Below are positions 12,557 to 23,600 of a stretch of DNA of 64,000 nucleotides, piece by piece (within the stretch, counting starts at the first letter, position 1; each line of letters opens with the position of its first letter). Source of the DNA: Puffinus mauretanicus. Its lineage: Eukaryota > Chordata > Aves > Procellariiformes > Procellariidae. The stretch is from assembly GCA_023333565.1 (NCBI GenBank), contig JAJKFH010003558.1:124001-188000 (forward strand). The letters are read 5' to 3'. The notes below the pieces were generated by a model. It searched no databases. It saw nothing but the letters and a program-made list of their open reading frames with translations, and was not told the DNA's origin. Both the position numbers and the translations under genes were made by a program.

Positions 12557-14252
12557 TTATTTGACTTAATTTTGAAAAATCGTTCTTTTTCCCAAATAGT
12601 TATTTTTCTTCAGTATTGAAAGCTGAAGGCAACAGATTTGTTTTAGTGATTGAGCTTAGTCAGGAGCACATACAAAACCAGAACAAATTACAGGGAAACT
12701 TAATCCAGAAAAAATCATATTTTCAGTGACACAATGTGGTGTTAACATGACAAGCAAAGGAAAAATCTCTTTCTAAATCAGATTTTTATCTTGGTAATGT
12801 CCCTTCAGCTGGGAGGGTGGGGGGAAACATTGGCTCCTTCTCAGTTGCTTTTGGCAAGTAACTCAGCTGTGACAGATCATCTTGACTTCAACCTGACGTT
12901 TGGCTGCAATGACCAATATTAATCAACTTCAAAATAATGCCTCTTTGTCTACCACAAAACAAATAGCACCAGCAGTTGGAGCTATCACTCGTCTGACTAG
13001 TTTTGCTTGTAAGGATTGACAGCAAGCACTGAATAAAATTCGTTGAGCTGGGTCTGCATGGAAAACTTAATAGACATGGTCTCATAATTTAATAGGTGAC
13101 ACCCCCCCCAGTTGTCTGGTAAGTCTAGGCATTAAATATCATCTTGTGTATTTATTTGGAGACATATTCCATCTTTCATGGAAAACGAGGAAAATACATA
13201 ATTCCTTGTTATTTTCCTTTCTAATGGCATAAAGTGTGGTGGCATACTCTTTATTTTTATTATAGTGGTATAGTTGAGTACTATATAAGAATTGGGAACA
13301 AGATGTGGAGTGTCAGAAGGCTTCATTAGACATGCTATAAGTGCTATTAGAAAGCTATTTTTATGAAATCTGTTTCCAGAATTACTAATACAGTTTACTG
13401 GCATTTACCATCGTCTTCTTCTGCACTTCTGATTTTTGTGTTGTCTTTGGATTTCTTTCAAGGTGTTTAAAAGCTTTTCACAAGAAATTTTATTACCATG
13501 TATCTTCATGAATATTTGTATGATAGGTTTTTGTTGGCACAATGCACCTGATAACCCAGTAGCACTTGCATTCTTTCTGTTTTTGTTAATTTTACACACC
13601 CATATTTTGGACTATCTAGAAAGAAAAGCATAGGAAAACGCTTCGGCATTATCATACCCACAAATGAGACTTTGGTTTTCATTGTGGATGTATAGCTTAA
13701 CCACTCTGAAGTGAAAAATGACCTGTTCTTCTGCAAAGAGGAGTAGCAGTATAAGAAGTTAGGACCATGTGATTCATTGTATGAAGGTCACACTCCTGAT
13801 ACACTCTAGTACAAAGCAGTTATCTGAAGGCCGTCTTTAAATGATCCATTTGGAAGTGATTAGACAGGAGCCACAGTCATTTGGTTGTTCTTCTGTCATC
13901 AGGGAGCATGCACAGCTTTGCTGTGGACTTTCCTCTTCTCATGGTCCTATCAAACCAACATCATTGCCAGGAGCAAACGAAAAAAAATGCCCAGTTCTTA
14001 AGCAAAAAGATATAATTGAGAATGTGGGTCCTATGGCACAGCAAAACAGATGGGTACGAGTTGTATTTGCAGAAGATCTCATGAGATCCATGAGAAGAAC
14101 AGGCCTGTCCTTACTCCCAAGTGGTTTCTCGCGGCAGCATCAGCAAAGCTCTTAAATATGCTGCTTTGTTGTTGGCTAGGTTGACTCAATTCACATGTCC
14201 TACCCTCACTCTGTAGTCTAATTAATGTCATAGAAGATAATTTCCAGACACC
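12557..14252. other. Non-coding AT-rich flank
   Basis: No gene or recent repeat is recognised. Several short frames (65-104 codons) lie on both strands in 12888-14155, without domain signatures. Confidence 0.5.
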
Positions 14253-14302
14253 TAGGGCACAAGTTATATAATGTATACAAATTATATACAACTTGTGCTC
14301 TA
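14253..14302. repeat. Imperfect inverted repeat / 20-bp hairpin
   Basis: Arm GCACAAGTTATATAAT at 14257-14272 is complementary to 14281-14298, apart from a two-base CA bulge. The loop is 8 bases (GTATACAA). The stem extends outward by four more pairs (14253-14256 with 14299-14302), one of them a G:T wobble. The AT-rich middle makes it thermodynamically weak. It may be the relic of a palindromic transposable element or a chance AT-rich inverted repeat. Confidence 0.75.
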
Positions 14303-14924
14303 CTGATTGTCTTCAGTCCTTTTGGCTTCTCTGGAGGAGAAAAATTAGCTGGTCCCAAGACCCTAGATTATACACAACAAAGCAGGAACATATTATTCTG
14401 TCTTTGAGTACGATGACAAATTAGAATGTTTGATTTCTCATTTTTATTGTACAGTCACAGATTGGTTCACACACAATCTTCCTTCCACTTCTTCCATGTT
14501 GAAGGAAACGAAATTCAAAGCTGAATTCCAGATCTATAAACATGCTCTCCTCAGGGAAAAATCCCACTGATGTGGGCCTAGGAATCTAAATATTGTCATA
14601 GGACACACATAGGATTTTTTTACTACGTGAAAACCAAAGTAAAACTAAAAATAATGGAACAACAAACATTAAGAATGAATTTCAGCATACTAAGTTTTAA
14701 CTATTTCTGGTTTTGATAATCTGAGATTTGAAATCTGCCTTTTTAAAAACATGTTTTAATATATTTATCCTTCTAATGTTCTGGGCTGTTAACTTACACT
14801 CTCTTCAGAAGTCATGAGTTAACCATGTTCACTAATATTTTAATCATAGGCATTTTTTATGGAGGAGATGAGGAGAAATGGCATGTCAAAAGGCAATAAC
14901 TAACTTGTTTACACATAAGAGATT

Positions 14925-15180
14925 GGCATTTGAGGTGCAATTCCTACTCTTCCACTGACTCAGAGTAACTCCCTGGTGAAATTAGTGTCTATACCTCAGT
15001 TTTCTTGACTATAGAAAAAGCATAGTGACCTTTGTCCATCTCACTTGTTCATCTTTGTGAGGATCAATCAGTTATTTTTATGTTTTCACAGTGCTTTGAA
15101 ATACTAAATTTTATGTTTTATATTCTCTTAATGATTTTTTTAACAATGTTTGTTATTGTTATTGTTAAAAGTAGATGTTA
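14925..15180 (+). mobile_element. Ancient MIR/CORE-type SINE
   Basis: The order of blocks follows the amniote MIR consensus. First comes a CTCTTCCACTGACT-like segment (consensus CTGCCACTTACT), then ACCTCAGTTTTCTTGACTATAG (consensus CCTCAGTTTCCTCATCTGTA). TTTGTGAGGATCAATCAG (consensus TTGTGAGGATTAAATGAG) follows, then CACAGTGCTTTGAAATAC, and finally a TTGTTATTGTTATTGTT tail. Divergence is high, as expected for an element predating birds. Confidence 0.7.
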
Positions 15181-15649
15181 GAGTTTCCTATCATAGAAGA
15201 TCAGAAATTGATTTCCTTTGATTTAGTATTGTAATGGGAAATAATGGGTATTTAAGGAAAAAGAAACTTGAAGGCAAATTGGTGTGCAGCAGATGATGGT
15301 TCTGGAGGCAGTGGTAACTGATGCCAGATGTCAGAAAAAAATGGTCTGGCAGGAAACTCGTCCTGTGAAGAAGACAACTGTTTTTATGGGCTCAGAGACT
15401 TTGCCCTGTAAATCAATCAATTAATCATTCTTCTAACCATTCACACAAGTTGCTGGAGAGGGAGGAAAAGCAATAGGCGCCTTGCTGCTCGTAGGACCTT
15501 TTCTGTCAGCTGATTAACAACACAGCAGAAAAAGGGGAGTCTCTTTTCCAAATGGCATATGAAAAATGAAACATCGTGATTCTCTTTCTAGGCTGCTGCT
15601 GAATGAATAGCCCCAGGAGACTGCTAAGAAAGAACATCCTTGTTTAGAA
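15181..15649. other. Short non-coding spacer
   Basis: No gene or repeat is recognised between the MIR-like SINE and the next CR1. Confidence 0.5.
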
Positions 15650-15977
15650 ATCATAGAATCATAGAATCATTAAGGTTGGAAAACACCTCCAAGATCATCG
15701 TGTCCAACCATCAACCCAACACTACCATGCCCACTAAACCATGTCCCTAAGCGCCTCATCTACACGTCTTTTAAATACTTCCGGGGATGGTGACTCCACC
15801 ACTTCCCTGGGCAGCCTGTTCCAAGGCCTGACCACTCTTTCAGTAAAGAAATTTTTCCTAATGTCTAATCCAAACCTCCCTTAGTGCGACTTGAGGCCAT
15901 TTCCTCTTGTCCTGTCACTAGTTACTTGGGAGAAGAGACCAACACCCACCTCGCTACAACTTCCTTTCAGGTAATTG
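15650..15977 (-). mobile_element. CR1 LINE 3' end, reverse orientation
   Basis: On + it opens with the inverted CR1 tail TCATAGAATCATAGAATC. AAGGTTGGAAAACACCTCCA, ACCATGCCCACTAAACCATG, GGGCAGCCTGTTCCAAGGCC and CTCTTGTCCTGTCACTAG follow. It is the same subfamily as the copy at 6096-6625. The - strand frame ending the element still reads [21 protein letters not shown]. The copy is truncated to about 330 bases and relatively young, judging by its regular tail. Confidence 0.94.
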
Positions 15978-16844
15978 CTGCTTCTAGATGGCAGTGGTCC
16001 TGCCAATGCATCCAGCCCTTGATGAAGAGGAAAATCAAAATGATTCTTCATTAAAGCAAGCTGTTCTGAGCAAGCTGATACCATGGAGGGGCATCCTGGA
16101 AAAAACTTGCATGGAGGAACTTTTCTAAGTGTTGTTCACAAAAAGCTGGAGATCCTGACTGACCAGCAATCAAACTCTTGACAAGGTTAATAATTTAATT
16201 ATAACTTAATATCTTCTCAGTATTCTTTCACCAGGTATGTCTCTGCCTATGAAGAAATATACAGGATAATCCCACAAATGCTGTGCAGATTGTGGCTAAC
16301 TCTATGGGTGTTAGAATAATCTCAAAACCCAGCAACTGTTCAGTTGCTCAGATTTCCTCCATGAACATAAAGCTCACGCTCTCATAGAAGGTAAAATGAA
16401 AGCTCACACTGTTAATAAGTTTTCTTTGTGATTATGGCCAAATTATTAATCTTGTATGAGGCTTGTCTAAAAGGCATCAGGCATACCTGTGTTGAAGAAG
16501 TTCATGAAGTGAATGCTCTGTGGTTGGAGAACCCTGGTATGTGCAAACACTCATGCAAACTAACATGGTGCCTGATTTGGTGCCTGTCTTGTGCATGTTT
16601 ATACAGATGCAGACAATTTTCTGTGTTGATGGCTGTCATTTACTTGTGTGGGAGTATAAAGCTGGATAGTCTCCATCCTTTGAGGTTTTAAAAATTGAGC
16701 TGAATAACATCCTGAGGCCTCATAGCTGATTGTGCTTTGAGCAAGAGTTTGACCTAGAAACCTCCTGAGACCCCTTCCAAGCTTATCCTTTGATACCATG
16801 ATCCTAAGGTTTCACTTTGACATCAGCTGAATTATCATAATTTT
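15978..16844. other. Non-coding flank
   Basis: An 87-codon + frame (16428-16691) and an overlapping - frame are Cys-rich but match nothing I know. I see no other feature. Confidence 0.5.
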
Positions 16845-17960
16845 TGTGGCAGGTCAACCTTGACTGAGTGCCAGATGCCCACCCAGCTGCTCTGTCACTC
16901 CCCCACCTCAACTGGACAGGGGCAGAAAATAAGATGAAAAGCTTGTAGGTCAAGATAAGGACAGGGAGATCTGTTATTGTCATTGGCAAAACAGACTTGA
17001 CTTGGGGAAAATTGATTTAATTCATTGCCAATTAAAAATAGAGTAGGATGGTGAGAAAAAAAGACAAAGCCTGAAAGACCTCCCCGCCTCCTTCCCAGGC
17101 TCAGCTCCTCTCCTTCACTCCCAACTCTTCTACCTCCTTCTCCCCCCAGCCCTCAGCAGTGCAGGGGTATGAGGAATGCGGGGGGCTGGGGTCATTCCAT
17201 AACAGTTCCTCCGTGCTGTTCCTTCCTCCTCACACTTTTCCCCTGCTCCAGTGTGGGGTCCCTCCCACGGGACACAATCCTTCACAAACTGCTCCAATGT
17301 GGGTCCTTCCCGTGGGCTGCAGTTGTTCACGAACTGCTCCAGCATGAGTTCTCTCCACAGGGTGCAGTCCTTCAGGAACTGACTGCTCCAGCATGGGTCC
17401 CCCCCAGGGTTACAGGTCCTGCCAGAAAAACTACTCCTGCATGGGCCCTTCTCCATGGGCCACAGCTCCTCCAGAGTGGGCTCTCCATGGGCTGCAGCTT
17501 CCTCCAGAGCATCTCCACCTCCTGCAGCGTGGGGTCCTCCATGGGCTACAGTGTTGATATCTGCTCCACTTGGTCCTCCATGGGCTGCAGGGGGACAACC
17601 TGCTCCACCATGGTCTTCTCCAAGGGCTGCAGGAGAATCTCTGCTCCAGCACCTGGAGCACCTCCTCCACCTCCTTCTCCACTGACCTTGGTATCTGCAG
17701 GACTGTTTCTCAGATTTTTCTCAGTCCTCCCTCACAGCTGCCCTTTCTTAAATATGTTATTATGGAGTCACCACCATCTTGGCTCAGGGGCTCAGCTGTG
17801 TCCTGCAGTGGGTCTGCTGGAGCTGGCTGGAACTGTCTGTGTGTGGGGCAGACCCATCCTCTTCTCACAGAGGCCACCCCTGCAGCCCCCCCTGCCAGCA
17901 CCTGCACCCAGTACAAGTTCTGCTCAACAGTATTCCAAGCTTTGTTGCTCCAAGGCCAGA
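16845..17960 (-). mobile_element. Avian ERV LTR, reverse orientation
   Basis: The + strand begins TGTGGCAGGTCAACCTTGAC and continues through GGACAGGGGCAGAAAATAAG, AACAGACTTGACTTGGGGAA and TTCATTGCCAATTAAAAATAG, text I recognise from a long avian endogenous-retrovirus LTR. A region of tandem GGGCTGCAG-containing units follows. On - the AATTAAAA/TTTAATTGGC region would lie near the 3' end of the transcript. The 3' limit on + is uncertain: family text clearly runs to about 17915, and the ending could be 17915-17960. No clean target duplication is visible and there are no retroviral genes, so it is probably solitary. Confidence 0.75.
17243..17670 (-). repeat. Internal tandem repeats in the LTR
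   Basis: About five units of roughly 45 bases start with CTGCTCCAGYRTG and contain a GGGCTGCAG-like core (17243-17470). Shorter units of about 36-40 bases, each with TCCWTGGGCTGCAG, follow. The array keeps several reading frames open, which explains a 278-codon + frame at 17169-18005 and an 83-codon - frame with repeated CSPWR motifs. These are repeat artefacts rather than proteins. Confidence 0.8.
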
Positions 17961-20099
17961 AAGATAACACAGGAAGGAAAAAAAAGCTTCTTAAATTTGT
18001 CCTGAAATGGGATCCTGGTCCTGAAACTTCATGCTGACACCAAGCTGAGTAGTGCCATACTTTCTTTCAAAGCTTCGAGGTAGCAGATGAAACAATCACT
18101 TTAGAAGACCCAATTATTATTCTGAAAAGGTCAAAATTGTTTCAACCAGTTCTCTGCCACTCCTTACACCTTTTAGAAAAAACCTGAAGCATTGGTAATG
18201 ATTGGTATGCAGTCAATATGGGCTTCTTGGTTTTCTTTACACCTCTATAAAGACAGCAGTGTAAATAGAAGACTTTTACTTAGTTTTTAATGATCTATTA
18301 ATTAATTTTTGACGGTACAGACAGAAGCAAACAGAAGTACAACATAATTAGGCTTAAATTTTAATTGGTAAACTTAGTAACATTATAGTCTGTGCAAACA
18401 CATGTCTATAAATATGCAAGGAATGATGTAGAACTTGGCTATAAGCATCAGTTGGGTTAACAGACTTTAAGGTATAAACAAGCAAGCATTCAAAATGGTA
18501 TTTCAGGTATGCTGTTCTGGCAATGAAGTAAGATGCTAGGAATCCAGACCCTATGAAAACAGCATGAATATGATATAAAATGCACGCACAAGCAAATTAA
18601 GAATTCATTGTGATCATTCAGTGCTGGCAGCAATGGAAACATTATCAGTGAACTTGGTATTATGAATATGGAAGACTATCAGGTAGTAAAGAATAAGCTT
18701 TTCTGTAGAAGTATTAGTAGGGAAGGAATGGCTTAATCTCACTAATCTTCTCTTCACAGATGCTGTGTACAGAGCTCTTACAACCTTGGAGCACTGCTAT
18801 ATCAATCCCTGGCAATCTGTGCTATTCTGTAATGTGGGGGGTTTGAAACCATGCATATATTAGAATAGTAATACATTTTACATGTTGTGTTAGTGGAGGA
18901 ACATTCCTACTTTTGTGTCCTAGAAAATATATGAATGTCCATGCTGTAGTCAATTTGTGCTTAATATATATAGTGTGCTATGCATAGAGGTGTACACTTT
19001 AACACGGAAATACTCAGGGTCATCTACCAACATCTAATATAGGACACATTGTTCTCCAAGACTGTGACAAAATCCGTTTTTATTTCCAAAGTATAGAAAC
19101 ATATTTTGCTTCATCAGCAATTGCTTCATTTTGTACATACAGCCGCAAAAAAAAAAAAAAGCCTTGCAAATGCCAAAAAGGCTTTATCTGAGCAACTAGT
19201 ATATGCCTTGCTTTTTTCACCCATGTGGTTAGGAGGAGTTACAGTGAGGCACATCATTAGCTCCCTGCCTGAAACACCAAAAGCACACATTTGAAAATTG
19301 TGTTACATCATGTAGCAAAGTAAGAAGCCAAGCGAGGAGGGCAGCTTGGGACTGTGAGGAGCACAGGAGGGCTGTGGAAGCAGATAATGGGGAGGAACAC
19401 CCATGGCGCTTAGACCACACTCCAGTTGCCTTCAAGGCAAAATGTTCCATTGGAGGATAAGACCTGTGCAAGCAGCATCTGCACTTCAATTCCATCAAAG
19501 CTGTTTACATCTTCATGACCCAGTCTGATCCTGTCTTTCTGTCCCTGTTTGGCAGGCCCAGCTCCTACAGAAGCATCCCCAGCTTACAGAATTTTTACTA
19601 TACTTTAATCCTCTTTCTGTTTTTCAGTTTATATGCTTTTTTTCCTCCACTTTTCTTCCTTTTGTTTCTCTCTTCTTTCATGTGCTCTCATTGTTTCTTT
19701 TGTTTTCCTAGCTTTCACCTCTGTATTGTATACTTACTTTGCAGTTCTTGTCATCCTAACAATAAACAGATCAGCTTGTTTCTCCTCCTGCCCTTTCTCT
19801 TGCCTTTTCCTTGTATTTTCCTCGCTCCTCCCCTATACTGGAAATCGAGCTTCTTTACAGCCAGCTGAATGTTAGCATGACCAGTAATTTGAACTCAAAA
19901 GTTGGGTAGCAAGAAGTTAGACTGTTAGCTATACAGAATGATGAGGAACAGAAAGTATTCCTATACTCTTAAAGGCCATGTCAGACTTACACTATGACAA
20001 TATGAAATGCAGCAGTACCAGGACTTTAAAAATGCTGGGAATCTCTTATTTACCTCATCCAGTATCTTAAATAATGTTAGGTGAATTTTTTTTCTCAAG
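17961..20099. other. Non-coding AT-rich flank
   Basis: No gene is recognised. There is a 13-base A run at about 19147-19160. A pyrimidine-rich stretch at 19515-19868 keeps a 117-codon frame of almost only Phe, Leu and Ser, which reflects the TTC/CTT composition. The rest is unannotated. Confidence 0.5.
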
Positions 20100-20223
20100 T
20101 GTCGTGGTTTAACTCCAGCCAGCAACCAGGCACCACACAGCCGCCCACTCACCCCCCCAGTGGGATGGGGCACAGGATCGGAAGAGTAAAAGTGAGAAAA
20201 CTCGTGGGTTGAGGTAAAGACAG

Positions 20224-20229
20224 TTTAAT
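20224..20229 (-). terminator. LTR polyadenylation signal
   Basis: ATTAAA on the - strand, followed in that direction by ACTGTCTTTACCTC. It is the expected 3' processing signal at the R region of this LTR. Confidence 0.6.
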
Positions 20230-20409
20230 AGGTAAAGCAAAAGCTGTGCACATAAGGAAAGCAAAACAAGGAATTCATTCACTACTTCCCATCAGCAGGC
20301 AGGTGTTCAGCCATCTCCAGGAAAGCAGGGCTCCATCGCGTGTAATGGTGACTTGGGAAGACAAACGCCATCACTCTGAACATCTCCCCCTTCCTTTTTC
20401 TTCCTCCAG

Positions 20410-20418
20410 CTTTATATG
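20410..20418 (-). promoter_or_regulatory. LTR TATA box
   Basis: CATATAAAG on the - strand, about 255 bases from the LTR 5' end and about 180 bases before its ATTAAA signal. This spacing fits a U3 promoter followed by R. Confidence 0.75.
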
Positions 20419-20425
20419 CTGAGCA

Positions 20426-20433
20426 TGACGTCA
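20426..20433. promoter_or_regulatory. Perfect CRE palindrome in the LTR promoter
   Basis: TGACGTCA, the full palindromic cAMP-response element bound by CREB/ATF-family bZIP proteins, lies 8 bases upstream of the LTR TATA box in the direction of LTR transcription. It is intact including its CpG. Activity is inferred from the motif only. Confidence 0.7.
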
Positions 20434-20672
20434 TATGGTATGGGATACCCCGTTGGCCAGTTGGGTCAGCTGTCCTGGCTGTGCCCCCTCCCAGCTTCTG
20501 GTGCACCTGGCAGAGCATGGGAAGCTGAAAAGTCCTTGACTACTGTAACACTACTTAGCAACAACTAAAACATCAGTGTGTTGTCAACGTTATTCCCATC
20601 CTAAATCCAAAATACAGCACTGTACCAGCTACTAGGAAGAAAATTAACTCTGTCCCAGCTGAAATCAGGACA

Positions 20673-23600
20673 TGAAGGCAAGCTGAGTTCTTTAATTTCT
20701 TTGGTTTATTAAGGGACTTCCTGTCCCATGCAGTTCTCATTTACATTTTTTGTATGTTTTAAGGAAAGAATCAAAGGCTATCAAATGATGTGCACACAAA
20801 CATGTCAGTCAGGTGTAACCACACTTACAAACAAACTCCCAGAAAAGGAGCAAACTTTCCAGATCTTCCTGTTGTTCAGCCTGACTTGATAATTCCAGAA
20901 AATATGCTTTATCAGAGCGGGTTCCTGGGCTCCGCAGCAAGAAATGTTCCCCATATTCAAGGGATAAACAAGAAATCAGTTAGGTGGTTTAGTGGTCCGG
21001 TCTGACTTTGCACTGGAGCAATCCCACTGCAGGCTCAGCATCACTCAGATTCAGTGACTGTTGTAAACGCTTGAGGGAATCCTTCCCATCCTCCGACTAC
21101 AGAAAGGAAACTTTAAAGCAAGTGACAGCAGGCTACATGTGACATGTATTTTCTGTATGTCTGTATTTTCACTTATCAAGTATCTGAGTCTACAAGGTAT
21201 ATGACGAGTTGGTTATTTTCTTGATCAGTTGCAGGGAGCTGCTGAAATCCATTTGCGTATGAAATCAACATAGGTAAGTGTAGTCACTGAAGAAAAGACT
21301 TATTTCTTCCGATTACTTACAGCATCCCATCACCACCCCATCTCATCATAGCTCATGGCAGGTGTTGTTCTCCACATGACTGCATTTTCTGCATTCAAGC
21401 TACAGCTAAGGAGGACTGCTTTTCCAGGAAGGGCAATCCTTCGTACAAACTGTAGTAGAAAATCTCTAGATTTTCAGATTATCCAAAACTTGAAATCTTG
21501 CTGCATACTACAGCTGATATTATTTTAGTGTAGATCTCACAATATTAGAAATCGCTATATGAGAACAACAGCTTTAATTTAGAAACTATATTTAAGGTTA
21601 GCATTGAAGATCTCAGTCGTGAATGTGGCTGTAATATACGGACATCAAAAGACAAAGAGAATAAAGATCTAATACCTGTAAAAAAAATTTGGACCTGACT
21701 TTCTTAAAATTAAGGTTCACAGCGATGGATTTAATAAACTTTTTAACAGTAGTCAGTAGTTTTTTCTCTCAGAGCTTCCTACTGATGGCTTGTCTACATA
21801 AACACTATCTTTCTTTTATGGGTGGGAGACACTTCCAGATAAAATGTTCATCTTAATTGGCATTTGTGTCACTTTAACTAGGTCTTGACTGGTTGCTTCC
21901 CTGAACTGGCTTGGAGTTCTGGCTGGGGGAATCCTCTCAGCCTATGTTTGGCTTGCCTAAGTCATTGCTTCGGTTTACTGTGTCCCTGGGTTTATTTCCA
22001 TGGCGTGTAGAGGTCTAATGACCCTCTGGGAAACAGAACTGAGGGTCTCTTGGCAATGATGTCCCTCAAAACTTGCATTCAGAAAGTGGGGGAGAGGAAA
22101 AGAAGAGATGATAGTTACAGACAAACATGGTTTCTGTTGTGTTTGAACAGCGTGGGACCCAAACAACAGCAGACTGACTAATTACCTGAGTCCCTTGTAA
22201 TTTGCCAGTCAGCATGGCCAGCCTATCTTTGGGATAACAGATGCTTCACTAAGAGTATTCAAAACAACTGCCTTTTACAAGAATATCAGAGTATATCTAC
22301 TGCCTTGGAACAGGCATAGCACCAGCTCCCTGGGCATGAAGTTTTTGGCACATCATTGCTCATTGTCTTACCCCAAAGATACACTTCTGGAGTTCCTGTA
22401 ATGTGGTAGGAAAGAATGCAGTAGTTTGGAGACAATAATCTTCTCTTTTCTGTCCTTGAGCATGGGTCTACTCAGTCCTATTTTAATAAGAAAGGTGACA
22501 GTTTATCCATTAGATAGTATTTTTTTTGAAAAATATATGCTTTTCTTCACAGGAAGCTCACCTCCTAAATATCCACAGATCTTCACAGCCTCTATTTTTC
22601 TGCCAATTGGGGCCACAAGGTACCAATCTAAATTGTCAGAACATGACTTAAAGTCCTGGAGAGAATGTGTTTTTTTTTCTCTTGGTAAGTTAGATTGTTA
22701 CATCTTGCCACCCAATTATCGTTACTATTAAAACATATTTAAGTTCTGCCGAGGAAGCTGAGCATAAGCAAAATAAAACAGGATCATCTGGTTCTTCTTT
22801 GCATAGGGGTAACCTGTCAAAATCTTGACAGAGACTCTGTAAAACCACATCACACACAAAATTAGGTTCAATAAACAGTAGCTAAAGACAAAAATTTTCT
22901 TGCTTTGATAGAAGTATACAGATTTTGCAGTTTCTCATTTTAGCTCTATAGTTTACAATAAATATCCTGAAAGCTTTATTTTTTGCTTTGGGTGAAGGAA
23001 TTATATTTAATATCGTGTTTTCTTTATTAAAAAATCAGAAAGTGAGAGATGCTTACAATTTCCTTAATTATTCAGTGTGTGTTTGCAGTGCTGCAATCTT
23101 CTAGGGTCTTGTTAAACAAGCAAACAAAAAGAAGAATGGATTTTTACTCACTGCCATGTCAATTCAGAGGTCCTCAAGGTGTTTATTCTGTAGAAGTATT
23201 AATAAATTTAATCGGCTGTTCAAGTGTACTTTGGGGTCTTTTAAGTTGGTTTTTTTTCTGATTATCACTGCGTTATAAATCTGAATATTGGCCTTAATTT
23301 AACATTTCTCATATACAAGTGGTCTTGAATGCATGTCTTACTTTAAGGGCTCTCTAAGGGTATTGTGTATAGTATAATGTCAAGTCACTACATTTTTGGA
23401 GGAAATAAAAAACTGATCAATATATGAATAAATTTATTTTTACAATGTTTTTGACCACGGATTGTTACTGTGCAGTGTGTGATGTGTATTAGTAACACAG
23501 AGTCCAGAGAAATCATTAGATGATAGCATCCATGAGTGTGTTTTAAGTAAAACCTTCATTAGTGAGCGAGAAATGTGAATTCATGCACATTTTTTAACAC

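Larger units (their letters stand above)
20100..20672 (-). mobile_element. Solo LTR of an avian ERV, reverse orientation
   Basis: A 573-bp element with TG...CA ends: + begins TGTCGTGGTTTAACTCCAGC and ends GAAATCAGGACA. It is flanked by TCAAG (20095-20099) and TGAAG (20673-20677), a 5-bp target duplication with one mismatch. On - it has a CATATAAAG TATA box (20418-20410), a TGACGTCA element just upstream and an ATTAAA polyadenylation signal (20229-20224). The CCCACGAGTTTTCTCAC-type text typical of this bird LTR family follows. No internal genes are present, so it is a solitary LTR. Confidence 0.92.

Noticed and set aside
17169..18005. 278-codon + strand frame
   Set aside because: It lies within an LTR and its length comes from tandem repeat units. 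There is no protein domain and the LTR's own direction is -.
19515..19875. 117-codon Phe/Leu/Ser-rich frame resembling a membrane protein
   Set aside because: The hydrophobic pattern results from a pyrimidine-rich TTC/CTT tract. Two overlapping frames look equally hydrophobic and there is no splice or start support.
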